From NCBI RefSeq assembly GCF_036059255.1, contig NZ_CP107947.1, positions 4,278,001 through 4,342,000 on the forward strand: a stretch of DNA of 64,000 nt. The letters run 5' to 3'. Source of the DNA: Micromonospora sp. NBC_00389. GTDB lineage: Bacteria; Actinomycetota; Actinomycetes; Mycobacteriales; Micromonosporaceae. Below the pieces are notes generated by a model. That model saw only the letters and a list, made by a program, of their open reading frames with translations, had not been told where the DNA came from and made no database searches. Of the stretch, positions 9,881-19,105 are shown piece after piece (positions within the stretch are counted from its first letter, which is position 1; each line of letters begins with the position of its first letter). Both the position numbers and the translations under genes were made by a program.

Positions 9881-10426
9881 GTTCCGGTTCCTCCTCAAGG
9901 GCGGATTGAAGGATCCGCTCCTGGAGTACGAGGAAGCCTTCTCGGGGGCGGGGGATGACGCGGAGATCTGCCACCGGGCCGGCGAGAGGGTGGCGTCGGC
10001 TGCGACGTCGCTAACGTCGTTTGGTACCTCGAGGAAAAGGACTACGCCAGCGCTGCAGTAAGTGCCGTGTCCATTGCCCCCGGCGTTGATTTTCTCTGCA
10101 AAATCAAAGCTTTCTGCAAGAAAGCTGCGGACTTCATTCTGGACAAGGCGAAGAAGCTCGTTAGCAAGGCGCCGACAGGCAAGGCGCCCAGCATCAACCC
10201 GGCAAAAGAAGCCGAAGAAATGGCCGCCATCAAGGCCGACGCACGCACAGCGACTACCGCCCCCGCGCCCAAGACGCCCAAACCGCCAACCAAGGACCCC
10301 ACCCCAGCCACCAGAGGCAAACCCGGCGGCAACGGAGGCGGCGGCGCACCACGAGCCAAGGACGGCTGCGCGAAACACAGCTTTGATCCAGCCACCCCCG
10401 TGGTCATGGCCGACAACACCAGCCGC

Positions 10427-11792
10427 CAGGGCTCCGGCAAGGTAGTCATATGCCGGACTTCAGGTGAGTCCGAGGAGTTGTAGCGGTCGGTAGGGGTTTC
10501 GGCTGTTGCGGCGGAGGGCTTGGGCGATGGTGGTGATGCCGGCGAGGCGGAGCAGGCTGATCGCGGTGTTGCGCAGGGTGGCCATTGCGCGGGGTGCGTT
10601 GCGGGTGCGCAGGCGGCTGGCGTCTTCGCCGTAGGTGGTGTCGCGGATGTGGTGCAGGGTTTCGATGGCCCAGTGTCCGCGTAGCCCGTCGGCCAGGTCG
10701 GCGGGGTTGGCCTGGGCGGCGGTCAGGTTGGTGATGGCGTAGACGGTGACGGTGGACCAGCGGCCGGTGCTCAGGTTGAGTCGGCGGCGGCGGATCCGCA
10801 GGGCTTGGACGGCGTGTGGGAAGTCCAGGGCGAGCGGCCCGGTGCAGGTGACCGCTTGTAGACGGCGGATGTCGTAGCGGCCGTGGCCGCGTTCGCCGGT
10901 CTCGTCTTGGACCGGGACCTTCGTCCAGGGCAGGGCTTTGAGCTGCCGATACAGACGCGGCTGGTTCTTCTTCACGGTGAACAGGTAGCCGGCGTGCTTG
11001 GTCTCGGCGAGCCAGCGGGCATGCTCGCGTTGGGTGTGTAACGCATCAGCGGTGACGAGCGCCGCGCTCAGGTCGAGGGCGGCCAGCAGCGGCTGGAAGC
11101 GGGTGATCTCATTGGTCTTGCCGGCCACGTCGACTTGGGCGAGGACCGCCCCGGTGCGTTGGTCCAGCACGGCCAGCAGGTGCACCTGCGCTCCGGCCGG
11201 TCCGCTGCCCCGCAGGGTTTTGCCGTCCACGCTGTACACACGCCGCCCGGTCGGGGTTCCTGCCGCCGGCCCGGAGGCGATGAGCCACCGGCCGACCGCG
11301 TCGTCCAGGGCGTCGGCGTCGACGCCAGCCAGGATCCGCCGGAATGTGGACTCGTCCGGCGCCCGATACACCCCGGTGAGCGGGTCTCGGAACACGCCCA
11401 ACTCGGCGAGGACCTGCTGCGGGACGTCGCCGGCCCATTCGGCGACGGCCGCCGCGGACCGGGCGCCGGTCAACACCGCCGCGACCGCGGCGGCCAGGAC
11501 CCCGGGCAGCGCATGGACGACACCGCGAGGGTCTCGCCGGTCCGGCACCTGCCTCAACGCCGTGACCAAGCTCGTCCGGCCGCCTGTCAACGGCTCGTCC
11601 AAGCGGTCCGCGTGCACGGCCAACACGTCAATCAGCGATGATGTTCCCAACGGGCGCGGTCCTCTTTGATCTTCCCAGCTTCGACACCTGGATGATCATC
11701 GAAAGGCCGCGCCTGTCCTCATACCGTGATGATCAGGAGCGTCTGCACTCAAACGGCCAGACCGGTCATATCGCTACCTTGCCGGAGCCCTG
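10427..11792 (-). mobile_element. ISAs1-family insertion with perfect 10-bp target duplication
   Basis: The 1366-bp element has long terminal inverted repeats: left CAGGGCTCCGGCAAGGTAG (10427-10445), right complement ending CCGGAGCCCTG at 11792. It is flanked by identical 10-bp repeats CACCAGCCGC at 10417-10426 and 11793-11802. ISAs1 elements are known to make 8-10-bp duplications. Intact ends, duplication and transposase indicate recent insertion into the HINT domain of the toxin gene. Confidence 0.95.
10460..11650 (-). CDS. ISAs1-family transposase
   Basis: The gene is full length at 396 aa. It has the N-terminal DDE_Tnp_1-associated region ([16 protein letters not shown]), the block [12 protein letters not shown] with catalytic Asp, the [10 protein letters not shown] motif with the second Asp and a C-terminal block [20 protein letters not shown] containing the Glu. 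It is transcribed opposite to the interrupted toxin gene. No frameshift or truncation is visible. Confidence 0.92.
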   Translation of the reverse strand: MGTSSLIDVLAVHADRLDEPLTGGRTSLVTALRQVPDRRDPRGVVHALPGVLAAAVAAVLTGARSAAAVAEWAGDVPQQVLAELGVFRDPLTGVYRAPDESTFRRILAGVDADALDDAVGRWLIASGPAAGTPTGRRVYSVDGKTLRGSGPAGAQVHLLAVLDQRTGAVLAQVDVAGKTNEITRFQPLLAALDLSAALVTADALHTQREHARWLAETKHAGYLFTVKKNQPRLYRQLKALPWTKVPVQDETGERGHGRYDIRRLQAVTCTGPLALDFPHAVQALRIRRRRLNLSTGRWSTVTVYAITNLTAAQANPADLADGLRGHWAIETLHHIRDTTYGEDASRLRTRNAPRAMATLRNTAISLLRLAGITTIAQALRRNSRNPYRPLQLLGLT

Positions 11793-12611
11793 CACCAGCC
11801 GCCCCATCGGCGACATCGCCGAGGGCGACAAGGTACTCGCACATGACCCACAAACCGGCGAAACCAGCGCCCAGACCGTCGAGAAACTTCACAACAACGT
11901 CGACCAAGCCCTGACCGACCTGACCGTACGCACCGCCGACGGCAACTTCAGCACTCTGAAGACAACACAACACCACCCCTTCTGGAGCGTCAGCAGGAGC
12001 GACTGGGTCGATGCCAAGGACCTTCGACCGGAAGAGTGGCTGAAGTCAACCTCCGGCGACCCCGTGATCGTTGTCAAGGTTCACAGCTTCGTCGGGCTTC
12101 AGGCTATGCACGATCTGACAGTCAGCAAAGTCCATACGTACTATGTGATAACCGGCGATGCACCGGTTCTTGTCCACAACTGCGACACCAGTTTGACTCA
12201 AGCTCAAGCCGACACATTGCGGGTGGGACCGCATGCGGATGTGAGTATTCCCGCTACTGGGCCAACCGTTACTACTTCGCAAGGCGCCGCGATGCAAGGA
12301 TTGCCGTGTCACACCTGTGGAGCGGTCAATCCGAACGTTACGATGGTTGGCGACCATCAACCTCCCTCAGGGCTGTCCCCGATCGGTGGCCAACAGCGCC
12401 TCTTTCCTCAATGCCCGGGTACCTGCAGTGCCGGTCAGGCAACAGCGGTCCAAAGGGGCCAACAGATACTTCGGAATCACGGAATATATAATCCGAATGC
12501 GCCGGGAGCGTATGAGAGACTATTGGAACTCTTGCCCGGTCATACACGGGGCTGATCAAACGCTCGCGTCCTTAGCTCGCCCACCGATCGGGTTCCTCCG
12601 AAAGGAATGAA

Positions 12612-13346
12612 ATGAAAATCGGCTCTGCGGATGTTTACGCGAACCACCCGATCATCGTGGTCGGCTCGGCAGGCAACGTTGATGATCGTCTAGCGCTAAA
12701 CGGTGCAGATGCCGCGGCATCGGGTGCTCATGTTCTGATCGCTACACGGGGACAAGCTGCGCTAGTCAGGGTATCGCTATGGAAAGGGGTCGGTCCGCGA
12801 ACGGGGAAGATCGTGTTCGATGATGATCTCATTTTGGCCGATCAGGCTATCGCGGTCTTCGATGTCGAAGGTCTGACGCGGTTTAGTTCGACCGTTGGTA
12901 TCCGTGGTCGTCATCGTGTAGCGATTTCGGTGGATGACCCGGGTTTTGCGTCCCGCGTCGATGTCATCGTTGATGCCGGACAAGGTGCGCATGCGCTGAC
13001 GGCTGTGGCTGGGCTTGGCTTGTTCGAAGTTTGTGGGGCGGTTGGCGGTGAACTCGAACCTTCCGATGAGCTAGCGTTGATACTGTCGGGACACGACTCT
13101 CCAATGAATCGCCTGGCGGCTGCGATCAAGTTGATTGGCGAGTCTCCCGCTCCCCGCCCGGCAATTAGGTCCTTCTGGATTCGAATGGTGGTTGAGTGGA
13201 TACGGTGGCTAAGTCCTGGGCTGTCGCTCACTGATAGTCGGATGTTGGGCGCAATGATCGAGGAACGGCTACAGAGGGAAGTGCTTGACTCAATTGATGC
13301 CGTCGCAGTCGAATTGGCGTCGGAAATTCTCCGACGAGCTGCATGA
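12612..13346 (+). CDS. Candidate immunity protein for the upstream polymorphic toxin
   Basis: This 244-aa soluble protein begins 56 nt after the toxin stop, with AAAGGA upstream of ATG. It is lower in GC than the surrounding genes (for example the 5' segment NHPIIVVGSAGNVDDR), as often seen for toxin-tip/immunity pairs exchanged by recombination. It has alternating strand segments in the first 150 residues and helices in the last 90 (IRMVVEWIRWLSPGL, ELASEILRRAA). I recognise no family. The immunity assignment rests on position only. If the toxin tip is dead after the ISAs1 insertion, this gene would be an orphan immunity gene. Confidence 0.55.
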   Translation: MKIGSADVYANHPIIVVGSAGNVDDRLALNGADAAASGAHVLIATRGQAALVRVSLWKGVGPRTGKIVFDDDLILADQAIAVFDVEGLTRFSSTVGIRGRHRVAISVDDPGFASRVDVIVDAGQGAHALTAVAGLGLFEVCGAVGGELEPSDELALILSGHDSPMNRLAAAIKLIGESPAPRPAIRSFWIRMVVEWIRWLSPGLSLTDSRMLGAMIEERLQREVLDSIDAVAVELASEILRRAA

Positions 13347-13377
13347 CTTCGTGATCGGCTCGCCGAGCCCGACCTCC

Positions 13378-13459
13378 GGACCGGGCGAGGATGGCAACGG
13401 GTCAACGTGAAGTCGCTGTGACAGCGGGGATCCTCGCCCGGTTCTTGGACCGGGCGAGG
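13378..13459. repeat. Repeated GGACCGGGCGAGG with internal inverted repeat
   Basis: GGACCGGGCGAGG occurs at 13378-13390 and 13447-13459, with the inverted form ATCCTCGCCCGG at 13430-13441 pairing with 13381-13392. This could be a terminator for the toxin-immunity unit or a decayed mobile-element end. Confidence 0.4.
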
Positions 13460-13565
13460 GTCGCAGCCTTAGCCACCCCCGGCCTGCTCGAGCACGGTGG
13501 CGAGGCTGCCCCCGGTCCCCGGACCAGGCACAAACCATCGTGTGGGGCTCGTAAATCCAGTTTGG

Positions 13566-14085
13566 CTACGCTGCCTGCGAGTATTCGTTGATCAGTCCGC
13601 CGAGGATCGGGCGTCGTTGGACCCGGGCGGCGGTGAGGTCGACGACCTGCGGTGGCGGGTTGGGCGGTCGTTGGCCGAGTGATCGGTGTGGCCGGTGGCC
13701 GTTGTAGTGCTCGGTGTACTCGGTCAGGACCTTCGTCAGGTGCCATTCGCCGAGGATGAGCATCCGGTCGGTGCACTCGCGTCGTACCGTGCCCGACCCA
13801 GCGCTCTGCGAAGGCGTTCGCCATCGGGGCTTGCGGAGGTGTGCGGAGTACGTCGATACCCGCCGCGGTAAAGACCGTGTCGTACGCGGCCGTGAACTTC
13901 GCATCATGGTCACGCAGCAGGAACTGCAGCCCGTCTGCCCGCTGGTCGAGGCCCATCAGCAGGTTCCGTGCTTGTTGCGCCACCCAGCTACCGGTCGGGT
14001 GCGCGGTGACACCGACGACGTGGACCTGGCGGGTGGCGAGTTCGATAAAGAAGAGCACGTAGATTCGTTTGAGCAGCACGGTGTC
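13566..14085 (-). pseudogene. Integrase-core transposase remnant (C-terminal half), frameshifted
   Basis: The fragment reads leftward from LLKRIYVLFFIELATRQVH through LLRDHDAKF and NAFAERWV, then shifts frame to RRECTDRML and HYNGHRPHRSLGQRPP, ending INEYSQAA. It is clearly related to, but diverged from, the transposase at 8762-9823. The N-terminal half and first catalytic Asp are missing. It abuts the recombinase fragment at about 14090. Confidence 0.8.
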
Positions 14086-14099
14086 GACGGTGAAGCCAC

Positions 14100-14518
14100 A
14101 GTTGCACTTCGTGCTGTTCGAGCAGCGGCATCAGGTTCAGCAGTTGGTTCCCTGAGAAGGCTCGTTCGTACTCGCCGACCACGATTGCGTCGAACCCGCG
14201 AAGAGGATCGCCGAGCGTGGCCAACAGGGCAGCGGATTGCGGGCGGTGCCGCCAGCTTCGGCGGCGGGAGCAGCCGACGTCAAAGTACTTGGCGACGATC
14301 GCTCCGTGACCGGATACGAGTTCGGTGGCGCAGTCCACCTGCCAGTGCCGGGACGTCACCCGGTCCTGGTGCTCAACGGTCGACATCCGACCGTAGAACG
14401 CGAACCGCAGACCGCCTGGCCGTCGGGCTTGCGGATGCGCAGGGGGCTTTGACTGCTCGTTCAGCCATCGGGCCAGGGGATCCTCTTCACCTTGGTCATC
14501 TGACACGTCGACCTTCAT
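14100..14518 (-). pseudogene. Serine recombinase, N-terminal catalytic part, truncated
   Basis: From an ATG at 14518, the segment RFAFYGRMSTVEHQDR carries the resolvase catalytic Ser (RMSTVE), followed by WQVDCATELV and the block FDAIVVGEYERAFSGNQL of large serine recombinases. After LLEQHEVQLWL it is cut by IS-derived sequence. Only the catalytic domain remains. A different recombinase C-terminus lies at 17566-18030, on the other side of the caspase-EAL operon. Confidence 0.75.
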
Positions 14519-14621
14519 ACCGAGGGATCCTCGTGGCGAAGACGCACAGGCGGTCCGTCTCCACCGGGTGCAGCCTGCCGGCCGCACGGATGGCGGCGGC
14601 ATCGATCGGGCCGTCGGAACC

Positions 14622-14639
14622 CTCCGGTTTGAACCGGAG
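14622..14639. promoter_or_regulatory. 18-bp palindrome upstream of the caspase-EAL operon
   Basis: CTCCGGTT (14622-14629) and AACCGGAG (14632-14639) are perfect inverted repeats with a 2-nt centre, about 155 bp before the caspase-EAL start. It may be an operator or the terminator of decayed sequence; I cannot choose. Confidence 0.35.
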
Positions 14640-14794
14640 CCGGGCTCGATGGCCTTGTGCGCTGTCGCGCTTCGGCGCCTGACGGAAATCTGACCGATCG
14701 CTCAGGGCGGTGGGTACGCGGAATTGCCGATAGTGTCACTCCCGGCATCGAGCCGAACTCACGCTGTTATCACAGAGGATCGCCTGGGGGGTTG

Positions 14795-16990
14795 ATGGCG
14801 CCGAGCAGACGTTGGGCAGTCCTGATTGGAGTCGACCACTGCGGCCGTGATGTCCAACTACCACCGCTCCGGTACGCCGAGAGCGACGCTCTCGCACTGC
14901 GGGGCGTTTTGTTGGACCGAGACATTGGCACCTTCGACGACGGTGCGGTGAAAATGTTCGTCGGTCCGCAAGCCACCTGGCGCGAGATCAAGGTGTTCCT
15001 GCGTGATCTGGCTCTGCAATCCGCACCATCGGATGTCCTATTCGTCTACTTCGCCGGTCATACGCTTGTACCGCAATGGAGCGATCAACTCGATGCCTAT
15101 CTAGTCACGGCAGACCTTGATCCGGCGATGCTTGCTCGCGAACCCGACAACGGATTGCGAATGTCCTTCCTCAAGCGGGACATCTTCGACGCCTTCGCGG
15201 GTGCCTCGTTCCTGGTGCTCGACTGCTGCCACGCGGGTGTCTACGCTGATGCCGATCGACGCAACATCAAGGTCTTGCAGTCATACGCGGAGGCGGTGGA
15301 CCGACCTCGGCACAATGCCCTACTCGCCTGCCCCAGCGGATCGGTGACCCGGGAAAACGCCGAACATGAGCACGGAACGTTGACTCACCACGTGCTGCGG
15401 GCGTTGCGGGGCAGGGCAGGCGACGAGGCCGGACGGGTCTCGTTCGCGCAGATGGCGACGTTCGTCGCGGAGCAGGGTATGGATCCGCCACCGGTGCACA
15501 CGGCGCACGTCTACGGGGCCACCACGGTGCTGACCCAACCGCCCATGTCCCGGCACGACCGCCAAGCGCTCAACAGCCCGGCGAATCCGGGCATCACACG
15601 CCCTTGCCTCAACCCGCTTGAGGACCAGACAAGCTCGATCCGGCAGCTGCTCGATCGGATGTTCCGCGTCGACGTGCGCTCAGCGGACCAGTCAAATCCG
15701 GGCGAACGAGACGGTCGGGTCGAACTCATCCGGCACGCGCTCGATGCGGAATCGGCTGCGGTCGTGGAGTTCGCCGGCAGTGGCGTCGGTGTGGTGAACC
15801 GCACGGCACGGTTCGACAAGGACATGCTGTCGCCAATGCTGGAGACCGCGGCCATCGACGGTGTGAAGCATCCGAAGGCGACGCCGGGTTACGTTGTGTC
15901 GCATGGCGTCGGCCGCCGGATGCTCTGCGTGCCCCTCTCGTTCGCCGGTGACCGTACTCTTACACTTGCGGTGGTCGACCCGGCCCTTGCCCAGCTGGAC
16001 ATGGGTGAGCCGCTGGCCGTCATGCTTCGAGCGGTCTGGGAATCTGACCCGGCGGCTGATCCCATGCAATCAGAGATGACCGTCCTGACCGCCCTGCGCA
16101 CCTCTTTCGGCCGACTGCCATTCAAGCTGTACGGCGATGCCTTCAGCCTCTACCAACAGCTGATCGGGTCGATGACCATGGTGTTCCAGCCGGTCGTCGA
16201 GCTGGACCAGCGCGCGACTGGTGTAAGCGTCCAGAGTTTCGAGGCGTTGGCCCGGCGCAACGACGGTGAGCTGCGCGCTCCCTGGTCCGCGCTGCGGATG
16301 GCTCACGACTGGGGTGATCGTTTTGTCGTCGAACGCGATGCCATCCTCGTAGCCAAAGCAATCCACTCCTATGCCGAAGCCGACGCAGCCTCCGGATGGC
16401 AGGGAACCAAGCCGTTGTCGGTCAACGTGGCGGTCCGCTCACTGCTCAGCGACGCGTACCTCGGCCAGGTGAGCAAGGCGCTCACCGAGGCGGGGTTGCA
16501 TCCTCGAACCCTGACACTGGAAATCTCGGAGCAGGACCCGATCAAACCGGAGCCGGGCGAGCGATGGCCGCAGGAGCCTCTGGTCTACTTCCACAACCGG
16601 CTCACCACACTCGCGAGGGAGCTGCGGATCAGCTTCGCGGTCGACGACTTCGGAGTTGGTTACGCATCGCTGGCGCGTATGGCCGAGCTGCCGCTCACCC
16701 AGATCAAGGTCGATCGGGCGATCCTGCACCACCCCATGGCGTTGGAGGAACTGGCGCTCGTTGCGCGCATCGCTCGCTACGCCAGCGACCAGGGACAGAC
16801 CGGGCAGTCGAGGACAGTCATTGTCGAGGGCTTCGACGACGACGCACCAGTAAGTCTGTACGAGATTTTCCGCTTGGGCATCCATCACGTGCAGGGCTAC
16901 TTCAGCGGTGCGGTCGCCTCGTCCACGCTGCGCGAGCTGGACCCAGCCGCGCAGGAGCGGATCGCATCACTCGTGAGAGGGGAAAAGTGA
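14795..16990 (+). CDS. Caspase-like protease fused to an EAL c-di-GMP phosphodiesterase domain
   Basis: The 731-aa start at 14795 is preceded by a G-run ribosome site. Residues 5-255 are a caspase/peptidase C14 domain: WAVLIGVDHC, the catalytic His89 in VYFAGHT and the Cys pair 144-145 in LDCCHAG, with ALLACPSG following. Residues about 285-440 form an unassigned, loosely GAF-like sensor region. Residues about 455-715 are an EAL domain with all signature residues: FEALAR, LSVNVAVRS, LTLEISEQD, VDDFGVGYASL, IKVDRAI, VIVEGFDD and VQGYFSG. Both catalytic modules therefore look intact. The stop overlaps the next gene by GTGA. Caspase domains are known effectors in actinobacterial conflict systems; fusion to EAL suggests c-di-GMP-gated proteolysis (inference). 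Confidence 0.85.
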   Translation: MAPSRRWAVLIGVDHCGRDVQLPPLRYAESDALALRGVLLDRDIGTFDDGAVKMFVGPQATWREIKVFLRDLALQSAPSDVLFVYFAGHTLVPQWSDQLDAYLVTADLDPAMLAREPDNGLRMSFLKRDIFDAFAGASFLVLDCCHAGVYADADRRNIKVLQSYAEAVDRPRHNALLACPSGSVTRENAEHEHGTLTHHVLRALRGRAGDEAGRVSFAQMATFVAEQGMDPPPVHTAHVYGATTVLTQPPMSRHDRQALNSPANPGITRPCLNPLEDQTSSIRQLLDRMFRVDVRSADQSNPGERDGRVELIRHALDAESAAVVEFAGSGVGVVNRTARFDKDMLSPMLETAAIDGVKHPKATPGYVVSHGVGRRMLCVPLSFAGDRTLTLAVVDPALAQLDMGEPLAVMLRAVWESDPAADPMQSEMTVLTALRTSFGRLPFKLYGDAFSLYQQLIGSMTMVFQPVVELDQRATGVSVQSFEALARRNDGELRAPWSALRMAHDWGDRFVVERDAILVAKAIHSYAEADAASGWQGTKPLSVNVAVRSLLSDAYLGQVSKALTEAGLHPRTLTLEISEQDPIKPEPGERWPQEPLVYFHNRLTTLARELRISFAVDDFGVGYASLARMAELPLTQIKVDRAILHHPMALEELALVARIARYASDQGQTGQSRTVIVEGFDDDAPVSLYEIFRLGIHHVQGYFSGAVASSTLRELDPAAQERIASLVRGEK

Positions 16991-17313
16991 CGAGCGTCAA
17001 GCTACTGCTACCGCCTGAAGTGATCGAGGAACTCGACCTGCCCTATGAGGGGGTTCGCGACAGCGGTGCGATCACCGTGGCGATCGAGGGGATTGCCGTG
17101 CTGGCGAACCTCGCCACCCTGGCCACGCTGCAGCCACAGGCGGAGGCGCTGGTTTCCTCGATACGCAACTGGCGCCTCCGCAACCATCAAAGGCCCGCGG
17201 TACTGACGGTCGAGGGGGCAAACATCAGCCTGCGGATCGAGCTACCGTCCAACGTCAACCGAGCGACCCTGCTTCGGCAACTTGAACCACTGCTCGATGA
17301 GGAGAGCCGGTAG
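16987..17313 (+). CDS. Small partner protein, EACC1-like (effector-associated constant component)
   Basis: This 108-aa protein starts at a GTG overlapping the upstream stop (GTGA), implying translational coupling. It has an N-terminal strand-rich segment (VKLLLPPEVIEELDLP), a hydrophobic helix (ITVAIEGIAVLANLATLATL), a basic linker (IRNWRLRNHQRP) and a C-terminal strand-strand-helix (AVLTVEGANISLRIELP, LLRQLEPLLDEE). This layout resembles the EACC1 family, which accompanies caspase or trypsin-like effectors in actinobacterial NTP-dependent conflict systems. That resemblance is from memory of the family pattern and needs a profile search. It is almost certainly the functional partner of the caspase-EAL protein. 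Confidence 0.7.
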   Translation: MTSVKLLLPPEVIEELDLPYEGVRDSGAITVAIEGIAVLANLATLATLQPQAEALVSSIRNWRLRNHQRPAVLTVEGANISLRIELPSNVNRATLLRQLEPLLDEESR

Positions 17314-17565
17314 ACGCCGCACATCCCAGAATCAGTGCGCCAGCGAAGGCTCTGACCGACGAGATGCTGGTCAGGGCCTTCCCCTCACGACCCACGACGC
17401 AGCCGCTGGCTCGGCGACCGGTAGTCCGGCTCTTGCAGTGCCTCGTGCTGCTCGGTGGTGCCGAGCTGGCGTCGACAGTCGACAGTCCAATCCACCGTGA
17501 CCAAAGCGAGGAGCGTAGCTAGGCAAGGTCCGCAGTGTCCAAAAAAGCTCGCTGGTGCCCGGCTG

Positions 17566-18030
17566 TTATCGTCGACATTCAATTGTCACGTCATAGTCGC
17601 TGCATCGCGATGGTGGGGTTGCGGTATCGATCGCTCCTCGGATACAAACCATCACTCCACGGTGCGCGCTGAGATCCACTGCAGCGCGCACCGTTTGCGT
17701 TTCGGCCTGGTAGGTGAGCTGGAGGCCTGGCTGCCGGTAGACCTCGGCTCTGTCGTCGGGGTCGGCGTCGCGCAGTACGTTGACGATGTCGCCGAGCCCT
17801 CGGACCAGGTCGCGATCTGGGAGCGGCTCATCCGGCGTGGCTTCGTCTGCTGGGTCGATTGAAGATCGGCTTCGGCTCGTGCCCGTTCGGCCTGCGTCTG
17901 GGTAATCCAGTCGGTGACCACTGCGGGATCTGCGCCGGCGTCGAGGGCGGCCCGGTACTGGGCGAGCTTGTGTCACAGGTGGAGATGGTGGCCTCGGCTG
18001 CGGCAGTAAATGGCGTGAGTTGGTCCAATG
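17566..18030 (-). pseudogene. Serine recombinase C-terminal remnant, frameshifted
   Basis: The segments KLAQYRAALDAGADP and VVTDWITQTQAERARAEADLQ are in one frame and DRDLVRGLGDIVNVLRDADP then VYRQPGLQLTYQ in another, together matching the C-terminal end of actinobacterial large serine recombinases. The frameshift lies near 17860. It is not the missing part of the N-terminal fragment at 14100-14518, because gene order on this strand would be reversed; it is a second remnant. Confidence 0.75.
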
Positions 18031-18160
18031 GCTGAGCGTTGGCCGTGGCGGTGATCGTTTGGTCGAGGTGGTCTGGGGCGATCGAGGCGCTGGGCGCGAC
18101 CGTCGCCGATATGATCGACCCGGAGTCGACCCGCTGAACGACGGCCGGGGTGCCGGCGGG

Positions 18161-18883
18161 TCAGGAACGGCCGCGCAGGCGTGCCAGCCGCTCGCGTACG
18201 CCGTCGAAGTGGGCCTGCACCGCGGTAACCGCTGCCTCCTTGTCGCCGGCGACCACGGCCTCGTGGATCACCCGGTGCCGGTGCACGACCTCCTGCGGCG
18301 ACTCGGTCGGCGCGCCGAGGTCCAGCCGTAGCTGGTGGTACACGTCCCAGAACGCGCCCAGCAACTGGCCGACGAGGGGGTTGCGCAGCGGAAGATAGAG
18401 CACGTCGTGGAAGAGCCGGTCGATCTCCGGTGAAACGGCACCGAGGCGGGCCTCGGCCTCCATCTGGTCCAGCACCTCGACCGCGGCCGTCAGATCGGCC
18501 TCGCGGTGCCACTGGATGAGCTGGATGACCAGGCCGCTCTCCAGCGCCTCCCGGACCTGCATGAGGTAGCCGAGCTGGTGACCGCCGCCGGCGGGGGTTA
18601 TCCGGCCGTGGAAGGCCAGTTCGTCGACCAGTCCGCCCAGGGACATCTGCCCGACGAACATGCCGAAGCCGTGCTTGATCTCGACAATGCCCACGGCCTG
18701 CAACGCCTTGAGTGCTTCCCGGACGGAGTTGCGGCTGATGCCGAGCTCCCGCATCAGCTCCGACTCGGTGGGCAATGCGTCGCCCACGCCGAGGCCTCGG
18801 TCGAGGATCAGCCGTTTCACCGCCTCTCTGGCTTCGGCGGCGCGACTCGTTCGAGGGCGGACGGGACGGTCGGCAACACTCAT
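18161..18883 (-). CDS. FadR-type GntR regulator of the sialoglycan locus (first copy)
   Basis: This 240-aa regulator has an N-terminal winged HTH (residues about 20-80: LPTESELMRELGISRNSVREALKALQAVGIVEIKHGFGMFVG) and an all-helical FCD-type effector domain (VREALESGLVIQ, LFHDVLYLPL, HRVIHEAV, ARLRGRS). I prefer the ATG at 18881-18883 over one 27 nt upstream because the latter lies inside an operator-like palindrome (18905-18919), which then falls in the leader and implies autoregulation. It is divergent from the ABC importer operon. FadR-subfamily regulators such as NanR commonly control sialic acid genes. The second regulator at 28864 is similar but not identical. Confidence 0.85.
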   Translation of the reverse strand: MSVADRPVRPRTSRAAEAREAVKRLILDRGLGVGDALPTESELMRELGISRNSVREALKALQAVGIVEIKHGFGMFVGQMSLGGLVDELAFHGRITPAGGGHQLGYLMQVREALESGLVIQLIQWHREADLTAAVEVLDQMEAEARLGAVSPEIDRLFHDVLYLPLRNPLVGQLLGAFWDVYHQLRLDLGAPTESPQEVVHRHRVIHEAVVAGDKEAAVTAVQAHFDGVRERLARLRGRS

Positions 18884-18904
18884 GGTCAGGCTCAACCTTC
18901 CGCT

Positions 18905-18919
18905 GGACATCCTATGACT
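18905..18919. promoter_or_regulatory. Operator-like site for the regulator gene
   Basis: GGACATCCTATGACT matches 13 of 15 positions of the locus consensus GGACATCCYAYGTCC. It lies just upstream of the preferred start of the first GntR gene. Confidence 0.6.
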
Positions 18920-19040
18920 CGCAGGCCGGCCGACGGTCGCCGACCGGGCCGGACGAGGTCGAAACCTCCGGGAAACCTGTCCGACTCATTCCCTTGACCC
19001 GGTCGCGACGGCCACTCTAGCCTCCATCCTAACCGAGGAG

Positions 19041-19065
19041 GTGGGATGTGGAACGTCCCACGTCC
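19041..19065. promoter_or_regulatory. Operator-like site of the ABC importer operon
   Basis: GAACGTCCCACGTCC (19051-19065) matches 13 of 15 positions of the locus consensus, and overlaps a second inverted repeat GTGGGA...TCCCAC (19041-19061). It lies 41 nt before the substrate-binding-protein start. Confidence 0.65.
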
Positions 19066-19105
19066 TAGCAGTAACGTCAGTCACCTAAACTCGGTAGGAG
19101 GCACC

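Larger units (their letters stand above)
9959..12555 (+). pseudogene. Polymorphic toxin C-terminal part (pretoxin-HINT + nuclease-like tip), split by ISAs1-type element
   Basis: Before the insertion the frame shows a pretoxin-like segment (DVANVVWYLEEKDYASAA), a Lys/Pro-rich linker and the start of a HINT autoprotease domain with catalytic Cys at 10367-10369 (GCAKHSF, then TPVVMADNTSR). After the insertion the same frame resumes with PIGDIAEGDKVLAHD, a TQHHPFW block and the terminal VLVHNC. HINT therefore has its Cys, His and HN signatures. The tip contains CHTCG, GDHQPP and CPGTC, a Cys/His pattern suggesting an HNH or treble-clef nuclease. Removing the IS and one target repeat restores the frame exactly. 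The N-terminal delivery part is missing (stop at 9956-9958, then an IS). A candidate immunity gene follows. Confidence 0.8.

Noticed and set aside
14100..18030. One recombinase gene interrupted by the caspase-EAL operon
   Set aside because: On the minus strand the N-terminal part lies downstream of the C-terminal part, so they cannot be halves of one gene split by insertion.
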